Positions 24,875 to 41,295 of a stretch of DNA of 64,000 bases are shown here, in pieces. The notes beneath the pieces are model-generated. The model was given only the letters and a program-made list of their open reading frames with translations, was not told the origin of the DNA and ran no database searches. The position numbers and the translations under genes were made by a program. Source of the stretch: Sinonovacula constricta (lineage: Eukaryota > Mollusca > Bivalvia > Cardiida > Solecurtidae). Position 1 is the first letter of the stretch. Every line of letters starts with the position of its first letter. The stretch covers positions 15,884,702-15,948,701 of the forward strand of contig CM017567.1 of assembly GCA_007844125.1 (NCBI GenBank). Direction: 5' to 3'.

Positions 24875-25716
24875 AGAGCTGATTCATCGCAGTGCACAGA
24901 AAACAGCGATACACAGATACGATAAATGCATCTTACGATGTCGGCAAAATTCAAGTCAGTTAAAAATTTAGGCCAATTTTTGCTTTTTTATTTGATTAAT
25001 CAAGTCAAAATTTCATGTCATTGTTTAGTTATAATAGAGACGACATCTATTAAAAAGAAAACAACACATATTCTATGTGTAGAAATGTTATACTATGAAA
25101 GTGCTATTGATGAAATTGCAGTTTAATTAGCGCGGTCAGGTAATCAGAAAATAATAATTTGACAACTGGTATGTGTAAGAGTTAACTTTTTACTTGTTTA
25201 TATTATTCTCACGTATTCTGCTGAAATATAATGATACAATCCGTAAAAAATATATCGCTGCTTATTGCGGTGATGACATATTGTAGTTAGAACTTTGCCC
25301 TCCATAAGAATTTCCAAATAAGAATTTCCAAAACCTTTACAAGAAAAAAGGACGGACGTGAGACATTCAAGGCGCCCCGAGAGAATGCACTTAAACAGAA
25401 ACTAAACGCGTTTACTCTGTCCACTATTTAAATAAATATGTGAGAGTAACGGACCATAACTCTGATGGGAACTAAACTATCTGCTACTTTGCTTTCTTCC
25501 TTGTTGTCTGCTACACCTGTAGTTACAAGCTGCATTGTTAAAATCGGCATACTCGGTTTTGACCTCGTCAAACTAACATCGACATTTAAATGTAGGTCCA
25601 TTCTACCGTTATATTGGGCCTCATTTGTTGAGGAAGATTGGCTGTAATCACGTGAAATTGTGTAAGACATTGGTCTATTATGCAAGAAACTATTACATTT
25701 CTGGTTATGTCAGAGA

Positions 25717-26142
25717 TGTTTGTGACGTTGTCCCTGTTTCTGTGTGCGAGTTTGTCATCCATTGTCCCTGTTTCTGCGTGTGAGTTTGTTTGTGTTTCCA
25801 TGTGTAAAGTTGTCACACACTGTCTTTGTTTCCTTGTGTGAGCTTTCCGTGTTTCGGTGTATAAGGTTGTCACCCATTGTTTTTGTTTCTCTGTGTGAGT
25901 TTGTCACCCATTGTCTCTGTTTCTCTGTATGGTTTGTCAACCATTGTCCACGTTTCTGTGTGTGGATTTGTCAACTATTGTCCACGTTCCTGTGTGTGGA
26001 GTTGTCAACTATTGTCCACGTTCCTGTGTGTGGATTTGCCAACCATTGTCCACGTTTCTGTGTGTGAGTTTGTCCCTGTTTCTGTGTCTGAGTTTGTCAC
26101 TATCTGTCAGTGTTTCTGTGTGTGGGTTTGCCAACTGTTGTC
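25717..26142. repeat. 34-bp minisatellite
   Basis: About a dozen units of the type GTCAACTATTGTCCACGTT...CTGTGTGTGGAGTT. GTCAA/GCCAA landmarks fall at 25936, 25970, 26004 and 26038, exactly 34 bp apart; earlier units are less regular. Since 34 is not a multiple of three, the overlapping open frames here are repeat artefacts. Confidence 0.88.
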
Positions 26143-26393
26143 CACCACCACTACCACGACTTCTACTACTACTGCTGCTACTACTACTATTACCACTACT
26201 ACTGCTGCTGCTACTACTACTATTACTGCTACAAGCTACTTCTTCTACTTCTACTACTATTGCCCTACTAATACTACTACTGCTTCTACCACTGCTACTA
26301 TTACCACCACCAGCACCTTCACTACAACTACTAGTACTACTACTACTATCTACTACTACTACCACTAAAACTACTTCTACAACTGCCGCCACT
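26143..26393. repeat. (CTA/ACT)n microsatellite, interrupted
   Basis: About 250 bp of ACT/CTA/CTG triplets, directly preceding dispersed repeat copy 1. The other copy, at 40.4 kb, is also preceded by ACTACTACT. Confidence 0.88.
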
Positions 26394-26462
26394 GGTGGAG
26401 CTGGTGCTGTTATTATTTTATTCTAACACATATGAGGATTTAAATTATTTTCATTTCTACAA

Positions 26463-26950
26463 TTCTTTCTATCTTTCCAAGCACACAATCGACAGTTCTG
26501 CCGCCATTATTGATTATCAGATACAAAGCCTAAAAATAGCACCAAACAACAAACGATTTGTGTCGTATTTCGCCCACGCGCTTCAACAGGCGAATTATGA
26601 ATGAAGCAATGTCTTCTGTTACTTCCATGTTTGAAGGAATTCTCTACTTTGTATCGGTATCCATCGATTATTTTAATGTATGGCTGTAGACTTTCGTGTA
26701 AATACTTGAAATAGACACAAGAAAGGAAAGTCAAGATTATTATTGTCATAACATCGCATGCGAATTTGGAAATCTGCAATGACGTCATTCGACGTACATA
26801 TATAAAATGTATGACCGATTTTTGCCCAAGAGAACATGTTTCATTGCATATTAAGATCGAGCAAAATACGAATGGTTTAGTTTATTTTTAAATGCCAGTT
26901 GTGACGCACATTTGCACTCTGTGGTCGTCAGTGTTAAAAATAATTTTATG
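26463..26950. repeat. Dispersed repeat 'R26', copy 1 (partner 40690-41180)
   Basis: Matches 40690-41180 over about 490 bp. It is strongest at the start (GACAGTTCTGCCGCCATTAT; CACCAAACAACAAACGATTT; TTTCGCCCACGCGCTTCAAC), with clear similarity down to a GACGCACAT tract. Both copies follow an ACT-triplet tract. No transposase or tRNA head is visible. The shared short open frames mirror DNA similarity and do not show coding selection. Confidence 0.8.
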
Positions 26951-31050
<4,100 letters not shown>

Positions 31051-31295
31051 CTTCACCCCGCCCCCAACCTTACAGCGTCTCTGACAGGACTGGTATCTTG
31101 GCTCGTGCACGTATTCGTTGGTTTTACAATCACCCCAATGTATTTTCCGCAAGCGATCAGGCCATTTCATTTAGAGAGATGATAACATTCAATATTTAAA
31201 ACTAGCATTACAACAAAAATTAACATTTACAACATCACTTAAGGCGATGTCGATTGTCCATATGTTCACGGTGTGCAAATCTTCTTTTTAAATGG

Positions 31296-31400
31296 AAGGA
31301 CCACCTGTACACGTTGTGAACCTGATCTGCGATTCTGGACTACCCGCAGAACAATCCTCATAAGTCACGTGGCATGCTGATTTATTTGCAAGAGCTGGGA
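31296..31400. repeat. Dispersed repeat copy (partner 43520-43625)
   Basis: Shares 'CAGAACAATCCTC', 'AGTCAC' and the 'AAGG.CCACCTG.ACA.GTTGT' start with 43520-43625, in the same orientation. On the minus strand it falls in a 96-codon open frame that is not open in the second copy, so I do not call a gene. Confidence 0.6.
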
Positions 31401-32240
31401 CAATTTTCTTTTCTTTTTCTTTCAAATATACAAAACCTTTAATAGCATTGGAACTGGCTTTCTCTAAAGCAAACGCCACAACACCATGCTGTAAGATCAC
31501 AGATAGACACAAAGTCCACTGATATTTCACAGGGAAGAGGTCGTCAAACATTATGTCACACTTTATGCACATGAGCATTTTTCATTTTGATCTCCAAAAA
31601 CACATGATTAGCATTAGCAGTAAAGTATGGTATATTTGTACTTAGTCAGTGTCTGTCGCAACTTTGGATAAATATACGGATACATTAATAACTGTTTTAA
31701 TGAAAAGTCAAATAGTATAAACGTACCGCATATGGAAAAGTATTGTACTCTCATTGGAGGAAGTTTTCAATGACATCATCTAATTGAACAAAACATTAAA
31801 AGTCGTTTAAAATATTTATCTTACGGTGAAGGAGGATATTTTATATGGCTAATTTTAGCAACATAAATGTTAACAGTCTTCTAAAATTGGTATTTAAGAT
31901 CTTTTTGAAAAAAAATAGAAAAAGCTCCAAACATAATGTCATATCCTCTTTTGGAGAGTTTTGCTGCTGAGTATCATTTGGAAACACACTATAGCTTTAG
32001 ACAAAGCAACCAAACAAGTCACTTGATTGGTTTGACTCAAACTATTCCATATATGTAATTTAATGTCTAAAACCCAATACGACTGATTTTCCCATTTGAT
32101 GCTTACTGTGCTTAATTGAAAAATCACCGAGCTTTTGATTGCCCAAGATTTATTTCAAAGATGCCCAAAATGTTTTATTAAGTATTTTTGTTGATAATGC
32201 AAAATATAAAACATAATTTCAAAGCACGATAATTTATTTC

Positions 32241-32672
32241 TTGATTCAAAAACGTTAATTTCATATACAATTAAAGCTTTTGTGTAGTACTTGTAATCTC
32301 TCCTCTAAACACTATGTGGACATTTATTTTCCATGATGTCACTACTTTTGTCATAACTCATCACAAAAAACGTCAGCGATCCGACATTTTTTATTCAACT
32401 AGATCGGTTTTCTTTTCCTTGCTTGCATTTGAGAAACCCATAAAGAAGTGCGAGGTTAGAGCTCTGTAAAACCGGTTTAGCACCCCAGTCGGTCCATATT
32501 GCAGACTGACCGTTCCAAGGCGGTAACTGTCGGGTTTGCTCTTTTTGTTAAATGAATCATCAGATTTGTTCTTACTTTACATTTGGTTTGTGAATACTTT
32601 TGTCCTGTGCCTTTTCCAAATTTTGGTATATTTTGCAACGTTCCTGGGACATTTTGTATATTCTTATTCATG
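32241..32672 (+). repeat. Mosaic repeat family, type A copy
   Basis: Contains the upstream arm (TTGATTCAAAAA... to GTCATAACTCATC), the core (GTGCGAGGTTAGAGCTCTG; CAGTCGG...; GACTGACCGTTCCAAGGCGG) and the type A tail (GTCGGGTTTGCTCTTTTTGT to AATATTCTTAT-like end). A second, core-less upstream arm follows at about 32770-32993. Confidence 0.8.
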
Positions 32673-32769
32673 ATCACAACAACGTTACTTTATGCCGTGT
32701 GGCGGTCTTACAAAATTTCCCCGTTCATATAATCTACATGTATGTTGTCAATTAATTCATACCATAAGG

Positions 32770-32993
32770 ATTGTTACGTGTATTTCCTTTGAGGGACATT
32801 GGACTTTGGTTCCTCATTTCTCTCTTAACATGAACTGGATGCTACAACCATTAACGCTTTTCTGGTCATTTCGTTCTTGATTCAAAAAGTCAATATTTAC
32901 AATCAACAGTTTTTGTGTAGTTATTCTAATCGAAATGATACCCCTCTCTCTTCTAAACACTATATGGGCATTCATTTTCAATGACGTCCCTAC
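32770..32993 (+). repeat. Mosaic repeat family, upstream arm only
   Basis: Matches the reverse complement of 36370-36570 (GACATTGGACTTTGGTTCCT; CTTCTAAACACTATATGG) and runs into a TTA microsatellite where the core would be. Confidence 0.75.

Positions 32994-33036
<43 letters not shown>
32994..33036. repeat. (TTA)n microsatellite
   Basis: About 14 TTA units, next to a small hairpin element. Confidence 0.95.
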
Positions 33037-33037
<1 letters not shown>

Positions 33038-33051
33038 TTTATTATACATTA

Positions 33052-33086
33052 AGGTGCCTTAGTCACAGAAGTGCTCAAAGGCACCT
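33052..33086. repeat. Small hairpin element
   Basis: Perfect 9-bp inverted repeat AGGTGCCTT / AAGGCACCT with a 17-base loop, at the edge of the TTA tract. Confidence 0.6.
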
Positions 33087-33089
33087 AAC

Positions 33090-34530
33090 AAAATAAAAAA
33101 TAGTAATTAAAAACATTTGTACTACCTTAAATATTGAAATGACTGTTTGTCCTGTGACGTAAGCACTGATCCATTGCTACATAGCCCTTTCAGTCATACT
33201 AAAATGTACCGACAAACCTCGAAGGTAAATTATACAGTTATCCAATAAGCCATTTTATAAACAATACGGCTAAGTTGATAGTAGGGTTTAGTTTAACCAC
33301 TTAATGTGACACTGTTGGAATGTTGTTTTTTTATCTCGTTGTTTCGGGAATAGTTTTGTGCACAATTATTTTATAAAGAGGACATAGTAGACTCGTGGAA
33401 TTCACGCTACCAAACAAATACAGGTAGTTAATTACAGGTAAAATCATATTAATACTACTTTTTCAGCGATTCATTCTCTGTTGTTTATTTATTTTTGTTT
33501 TTGTTTTTAAATAAAATGCATTTTTATCATGTTTTATAAGGTAGAAGTCTAAATGAATTATTTAGTAAACATTATGTTTATATCGCTTATCATGCCACGA
33601 CTCACATTTTATTAAGCGTTGTAAAAACAACTTTAAATTGTCTGTGTTACATAAACATGTGCATTTCAATTTTAACATGAAATCAAATTTGTAAGTATTC
33701 TAGAGTCGGTTTAAGACCCTAAAATTAAATATATAGTTTCAATACGATAGTAGTATACATATTCAAATCAAAGTGATTCGTTATATATCTTATCAATGAT
33801 TCTTAATGCTGTTGTGATTTCCTTACTTTGAGAACAAAAGAGACCGAGAGACAGAAAGTCTATTACTACAATAATGAAGAATTTGGTAAAATGAAAACAA
33901 TTATTATTTTTTAAAATACATGCATATTTTAAATAGTTGTCCAAAAGCTTCGCAGTTAATAAACCGTATTATAGTATGATCAAAGGACTAAGCATTAGAA
34001 TGTCTTTAGATTTACAATATACCCGAATGACCAGGGGATAAAACCTCTAAGTCGGCTGAATATGCATTGGCATAAGATTAAACTATAAATAAGACCTTTT
34101 TTATATAAATACACATATCGGATTTTCACATTTGTCTCATATAATCACGGACTCCTGATTTAATAATTGTTTTAGATACAAAATAACTGAAACAAAGTTC
34201 TGTTTTTACAGGCAATGTTCTTAATTAAAGAGAAATATTATAGAAATATTGTAGATGCGAATTGATGACAAGCTTGATAGCCCTTACTTTTTACAACTTT
34301 GTAAAAGATGGACCTAACACAGGTCAAAGTTGTTAAATAAGTTTATTTGCTTATTTGTTTATGAAGAATTGTTAAGGCAAAATGTCAGCACATATTAAAC
34401 ATACGTATAATGCAAATATCACAATGGATTACAATTAAGTCTCATTTAGTTCACATATAAAGCCCAAGCATTTGAAAATAATATACATGTCGACATAATA
34501 TAAAGTTAAAAATAAACGTTACACACCATG
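33090..34530. other. Intronic/non-coding, nothing identified
   Basis: AT-rich, no exon or repeat recognised. Confidence 0.45.
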
Positions 34531-35137
<607 letters not shown>

Positions 35138-35319
35138 CCTTATTACAATTATATAAAAAAGAGATCATCTCTTTATTTCACAACCACTTTATCAATTTGG
35201 GTGTATGTACATTATATACAATTCTATAAAATGTCTGCTCTATCATTACATAACTATACATGAACTGTTCACATGTTTAACATGCATTTTGATTAACATA
35301 GTATGGTTAATTTCATCTG

Positions 35320-35647
35320 TTTTAACTCTCGATGCAGGTGCTCACTGTTAGTTGTTTTACTTTGACGGGATATTGTTATTTACACTCTTTGTTTGCAAGA
35401 AAAGAAAATTCAGGAAGTGCGAGGTTGGAGCGCTCCACAAACTAGGTTTAAGCACTCCAGTCGGTCCATATTGCCGACTGACCGTTCCAAAGAGGTAACT
35501 GTCGGGTTTGCTCTTTTCGTTAAATGACTCATCACAAATATGTTCTTACTTTTCGCTTAGCTTGCACGTGAAATACCTTTGTTCTGTGCCGTTTCTGAGT
35601 TTGGTATATGTTGCAATGCTCATAGGACTTTGTCATATATTCTTATT
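35320..35647 (+). repeat. Mosaic repeat family, type A tail with type B upstream arm
   Basis: The upstream arm (TTTGACGGGATATTG, TGTTTGC) is the one otherwise linked to type B copies. The core hairpin CAGTCGG/CCGACTG is perfect at 35458-35464 and 35474-35480. The tail is type A (TGCTCATAGGACTTTGTCAT). Confidence 0.8.
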
Positions 35648-35835
35648 AAGCACCCAAGTCGGTCCTTTTGCCGATTGACCGTTCCAAGCGGTAACTGATG
35701 TTTTTTCTTCATGTGTGTTATATCTCGTCTCTGTGTTTTTGTCACATTTACATTTACCTTGTTTGCCTTTGTCTACTGGTAGATAAAATTTAAATATCTA
35801 TGGAAATTTTGATAGGACCTTTTCTTATTGACCTA
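35648..35835 (+). repeat. Mosaic repeat family, type B fragment
   Basis: Begins inside the core (GCACCCAAGTCGGTCC) and continues with the type B tail (GTTATATCTCGTCTCTGTG to GATAGGACCTTTTCTTATT). It abuts the type A copy just before it. Confidence 0.8.
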
Positions 35836-36054
35836 TATATATTTAACACGCATATTGATGTACATAGTATATCTATATATATATTGATGACATACAGGTC
35901 CAATCAGGCCAGATGTATATACAATTATTCATGTAAATAATACTTTGTCTTGTTAGTTGTACATATGTCACATTAATAAATTTTTACCTGTTATTACTTT
36001 TATTACTTTATATTATATATAGTTCCAGTAAACCTGTTTCTATAAAAAAGAATA

Positions 36055-36572
36055 TATATGACAAAGTCCTATGAGCATTGCAACATATAAAAAAAGTTAA
36101 AAAGCACAGAGACAAGGTATTCACATGCATAACAAATGTAAAAGTAAGAGCAAATCTGTGATGTGTATTTAAACAAAAAGAGCAAACCCGATAATTATCG
36201 CCTTGGAATAGTCAGTCGGCAATATGGACCGACTGGGGTGCTAAAACCGGTTTGACAGAGCTCTAACCTGATGGGTATTTCAAATGCAAACAATGACAAG
36301 AAAACCGATCCATTTGAATAAATGTTCAAGCGCTGACGTTTGTTTGATAAGTTATGACGAAGGTAGTGACGTCATTGAAAAGTAATGTGTTTAGAAGAGA
36401 GATAGGTATTATTTCGATTAGAAGACCTTCACAAAATTGTTGATAGTAAATTAAATTAACTTTTTGAATCAAGGAAAAAATGACCAAAGAAGAGTAAATG
36501 GTTATAACATCCTGTTTATGTGAAGATTGAATTGAGGAACCAAAGTCCAATGTCCGTCAAATGTAACTCCTC
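36055..36572 (-). repeat. Mosaic repeat family, long type A copy
   Basis: The longest copy, about 518 bp: type A end (ATGACAAAGTCCTATGAGCA), core with hairpin 36213-36219/36229-36235, then the long upstream arm to CAAAGTCCAATGTCCGTC. Confidence 0.82.
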
Positions 36573-36586
36573 TGACTGCTTAGCCG

Positions 36587-36720
36587 CTCCCCTTGGGTTC
36601 GAGTCCCGTTCGGGGCAAAGGACTTAATGTGGGAATGTCTTCCTGATGACTTATGGTGCGCCGGTGGTTTTACCAAGATATTTGTCTGGGGTTTTCCTCC
36701 AACATTAAGCTGGACGTTAC
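36587..36720 (+). mobile_element. Truncated tRNA-derived SINE
   Basis: The 3' half of a tRNA-like head (TTAGCCGCTCC, then GGTTCGAGTCCCG) is followed by a GGGGCAAAGGACTTAATG body like that at 20.2 kb. The A-box half is missing. It directly abuts the end of a mosaic repeat copy. Confidence 0.5.
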
Positions 36721-37077
36721 TATAATGATCATAATTGGTCTCTACAGTTTACTTCAAAGAAAAGAATCATTGCTATGGTAAGAGTGACAAAATGCTTATA
36801 ATGTAGTAAGGGGGATAACACAGATCAAGTGTACAGGAAGAGGGTAACATGCCTCGAGCATTCACGATTTTCGAATATAAGTGCAGATGTTTAAACTATA
36901 ATTACAAATTGTTTATCACTAGACGGTATATTTTGAGTATTAGTAGGTGACATACGATGATAGCGTATCTATAGTGTCTGGTAATCAATAAGGTTGTCCG
37001 GATTTTAGAGAACGTCACCTTAAGAGACAAATGAATGATATTTAACGCATATTTCTAAATAAACAATAGGTTAATTA

Positions 37078-37290
37078 AAAAAAGGTCCTATCAAACTTTT
37101 CCACAGATATTTAAATTTAATCTACCTCTAGACGAAGACAAACAGTGTAAATGTAAATAAATGTAACAAATACACACAGACGAGACATACCACACAAAAA
37201 GAAAAAAAAAACATCAGTTACCGCCCTGGAAAGGTCAGTCGGCTCGCACTTCCTGAAGGTTTTTCTATCCCGTCAAATTATGTTTGAAAA
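37078..37290 (-). repeat. Mosaic repeat family, type B copy with internal deletion
   Basis: Type B end (AAAAGGTCCTATCAAAC) through GTCAGTCGG, then a jump straight to CTCGCACTTCCTG. About 50 bp of core is missing. Confidence 0.78.
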
Positions 37291-37689
37291 AGACCCCACT
37301 TTAAACCTTAAAATGTAAAGAGATGATATCTCTTTGACATAAAAATGCTTAAGACAACTGAAACGATTGGATTTAAAATCCAAGTAAATTTTAGAAAGTG
37401 CACCTCTTTTGTCTACAGAATGGATTCACTTTTGTGTTGTAAATTAAGGCTTTGTTTATGTTTCCGTTATTTTCTGTTATTACAGTTGCTATGGAAATAT
37501 TTGTACCAATACAGTAACAAAATAATGGTATAAATGCACAGGTGTACAAAGTCCTATCAAAGTCTGCTTCATGCCGTCCTGCAACAATATGGGAAGAAGA
37601 CGACATACAGTCTGACCTTCAAGACCTTCAAGACGCTTCCATCATACAAATACATGTAAAATAAAAGTCAAATTGTGGCCTAAACTCTC

Positions 37690-38320
37690 ATCTTTATAGC
37701 TGTAAAGATCTCTGTTCGACATGGACCTGTGTTTAATCTGAGACCCTTGTCGCAAATGCAAAATGACCTAGAAAATCATCATCAAGGCTCGACGATGATA
37801 AAGCGTTCAAGGCTTACAAGAATAACCATCTCCAAGTTGTTGTCTACCTTTGTAACCTCAGTGTCAATGCTGTCTGGACTTAAACCACCATTGGAAAGAC
37901 GGAGGCCACGTTTCAACAGCAGCTAACACAGTCCTGCTAACTCATCCAAATTGAGTATACCGAACACATGAGTGTTGAAACGTTAAGGTACTTTGGTAGC
38001 ACCACAATAAGTAATCTTCAGTATTCAGTATGTTTTTTCAGGCTCTTGACAGACACAAGACAAAGGTCCCCTAATAAAAAGGCTCCACGTCGTCAACAAG
38101 GCCCAACGTACAAAGCTGCCATCCTTACTTTGCTTCTGTATGGCCCTGGCAGCCGGTTGATTACAAATAAAAAGCAAGAGCTGTCTCACATAGGGTCACT
38201 GCATAGGAAAATAGGTAAGGTCTGTTGGTAAGACAAGCTCACCAATCATGAGGTGCTTGACAGAGTAAAGATGTCAGGAATTGATATACGAGAGGCTATC
38301 CAAAATAACAAGGACTTTTG
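37690..38320 (+). pseudogene. Non-LTR retrotransposon (LINE) reverse-transcriptase C-terminal remnant
   Basis: Plus-strand fragments: GPVFNLRPL, then ETLRYFGSTTISNL (like the 'F.YLGSTIS..L' motif), then YKAAILTLLLYGPGSRL and HRKIGKVCW, a stop, and KLTNHEVLDRVKMSGI. This is the order seen downstream of the RT core in many animal LINEs. Frameshifts and stops throughout mark a dead copy. The catalytic FADD segment is not recognisable. Confidence 0.7.
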
Positions 38321-39464
38321 CTATCATATTCATTAATTTATACATATCTTTATATCAGACAAAACTGTATATCAGCATAAATCGAATTTTTCAAGCATAG
38401 TCGTACAAAAATATAACAATGGGACACTTTTTGCGAACAACTACAAGCCCCGCCAATAGGTACATTCACTATCCAGCGACATAATAACAAACCTTTGATC
38501 AATATAGATAATAATGCATTTCAATTGTATTGTGGTAATTGTCATATAAACTTCATTGACAGGGGTGGGGGAAGGGTGTGTGTGTGAAGTATATGTGTTG
38601 GCATGTCTGTTTACCATTGTTGATCATGTAAGCTTAAGATTTGCGGGAAATGTCGTCGTAAAGTTTCTATTAGCATTCTTGTAATGGAAGTAAACGCATT
38701 TTCATGTACTGTAACTTGAATATGTTAATACATATTGCGATATAAATCGATGAAAATGGCTTGCTATTTTTCTTAAAACTACATACACTAATCGCCCGTT
38801 TCTCTATTTGTATTTAATAGGATAAAACGTCGTTATCGGGGTTGCAAATTTAGGTCTGTCAAAGAAAACATTTGTTTTCCAGTATTTTAGTTCCAGGTAT
38901 CGATACAAAAAAAGAATGATTATTTGTTTCGATCACGGTGTCAGCACAATCAGTGAATTAGTATAAATAACATAAATAAAATATTTTTACGACATTCTGA
39001 CTGATTTAAATGTTTTGTACTGTCCAAGGTCATATACGTCTGTAATAGTTTTCATAGTTCATGCTTTTATATGGTAGCTTATAAAAAGAATATATGACAA
39101 AGTCGCATTATAAAACGAAAAAACTAAGTGACATGGTGTAGAAATAATTTCTGTGCTCCTGGCAGATAATTTCAAAAGTCTTTCTCAAACATACATGTCT
39201 TTTTGCATATGGTTCAAGCTGTACGGACGACACCAGTATATCTTTGTTTACGTTGTGTGTTGTTTGTTTTGTTTCTAAAGGTTCAAAATAAATATAATTT
39301 ACAAAACACGGCGTTATCAAATCGCCATGCATTAGACTTGCAAAATTGGTAAAACTGGTAAAGCAAGTGTCTTGTTATATTCATATAAGCATCTGAACTG
39401 AGCTGAAATAAGGGTCTCATGACCAATACAACATTAGCTATGCAACACAGATACCCTTAATAGT

Positions 39465-39860
39465 ATCTTCTGGTGTGGCACCGAGCTTGGTAGGCTAGAC
39501 GCCGCTGCTTGGAGCCACCATGTCTGCAGCTTCATATCTAAAGAGCAACAACTGCCCTTGAACAGTATAGACTAACTCATATATTTCAGTTGGCGAAATC
39601 GGCAACAGAAAGGCGCATCAAGGCTGAAAAATCCACAACAGATAGGAGCTTCAAGGCTGCGAAATCCACAACAGATAGGCGTTTCAAGGCCGCAAAATCT
39701 GCTGCGAAATCCACTGTTGCCAAGTCAGATTAACTTTCTAACAACTGCGGACGATTATGTTCCTCCTGTATTATCCTACAAAGTCACACAAGAATTCACT
39801 TGCAGATCTTGTTATCGGCGACACGAAGAAATACATAGAAATCAGAATAAGAACACCAAC
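39465..39860 (+). pseudogene. Possible 3' end of the same LINE remnant, with short internal repeats
   Basis: Plus-strand reading gives LGRLDAAAWSHHVCSF and then a basic stretch (TERRIKAEKS...TDRRFKAAKS), like the end of RTE-like LINE proteins. At 39595-39720 a ~36-bp unit (AAATCCACAACAGATAGG...TTCAAGGC) is repeated about three times. If correct, 38321-39460 is either degraded LINE sequence or a later insertion. Confidence 0.42.
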
Positions 39861-40689
39861 TCGGCGGCATATATATATGTGTCAAGTGATGATCTTAACA
39901 CACGTTTAACATAATAATAGAAAAAATAAATATAATGTCGGAACCTTTATCAAACGTCCTGAAGAATGAAAATCCTTATCGACAATCAATATAGAATGAT
40001 ATTAATGATTGTATACGGAATGTGATGTATGTGCAAATGCATTTTTTGAAAATAATTATTAAATCTGTTGTTAAATTCATTATTCTTTAAAGAAAAAATA
40101 TGAAGAATTGTAATTTGTAGGATTTGAAAGACCATTGGATTGTTTTGTGCGCGTTTGTGGCGTTGCTTTATTTGATTTGACATCAAGATATATAACTATA
40201 TAGATTATGCTATAGCTCAACTCCGATTAAATATCCGACATATTATTTGCAGCAGTCCCTGTTTTGTTTCAACATTAATCTATGTATAGCTTTCTTGTAT
40301 AGTTCTATCGTATATAAGCGGTACTTGTAAAGCCAACTGATCACCAGATATCAGTTAAGTAAATATTAACCTGTTTTCATAATTTATGTAAATTATAATT
40401 TTTTTTGGTGTACTTCTTCTACAACTTCAACTTCAACAACAACTCTTCCTACTACTACTAATTATTTTACGACTACTACTACCACTACTATTGTTCTTGT
40501 TGCTGCCGCTATTACTATGGCTGATGCTGCCTTGATGCTATTGCTGCTTTTGTCGCCAATGCTGATTTTACTACTTATTAATTCTATTTGAACGACGCCG
40601 GTGAAGACCACAACTTACTACGAGTGATTTTGCCAGAATTAACATGCATCCAGAGAATGTCAGTATACTGGAATTCTTTTTATGGCTGC

Positions 40690-41180
40690 AATGCTTCTAT
40701 CTTTGCAAGCACACACTCGACAGTTCTGCCGCCATTATTGATTATCAGTCCTTCTGTCTAAAAATAGCACCAAACAACAAACGATTTGTGTCGTATTTCG
40801 CCCACGCGCTTCAACAGGCGAGTTATGAATGAAGGAATCTCGTCTGTTACTCCTCATGTTTGAAGGAGTACTCCACGTTGCATCGACATTCATCGATCAT
40901 TTCAATGTTTCGCTGTGGAGTTTCGTTTTTAAACTTATTTTGTTTGGAAATTGACATAAGAAAGAAGTGAAGATTATTATTACCATAACAACGCATGCGC
41001 ATCCGGAAAACTGCTTTGACGTCATACAACGTACATATATAGACTGTTGGCCGATTATTGCAAATAGTAGTTACATGCCTAAAAAATATCGATCAATGTA
41101 ACCCCCAGTTTTTTTAATGTCATTTTTGACGCACATGTCTACTTCGTAGCTGTCAATGATAATTATTCTTTTATTTCCGT
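40690..41180. repeat. Dispersed repeat 'R26', copy 2 (partner 26463-26950)
   Basis: Same order of blocks as copy 1, preceded by ACTACTACTACC-type triplets at 40445-40500. Similarity fades at a GACGCACAT tract near 41130. Confidence 0.8.
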
Positions 41181-41248
41181 TGACTTTCTTTTGTAAAGCG
41201 GCATTGTGAGCGTTTAAAGGATATTTTTAACACGGCGTAATCTGAACA

Positions 41249-41295
41249 TTATTGTTATTATTATTATTACTATTATTATTATTATTATTATTATT
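41249..41295. repeat. (TTA)n microsatellite
   Basis: TTA triplets with one ACT interruption, just beyond repeat copy 2. Confidence 0.92.

Noticed and set aside
25744..26426. Long frames rich in CVSL, T and L residues on both strands
   Set aside because: Products of the 34-bp minisatellite and the ACT-triplet tract.
31288..31578. 96-codon minus-strand frame as a real gene
   Set aside because: Its 5' part looks protein-like, but the conserved end belongs to a repeat whose other copy (43.5 kb) is not open.
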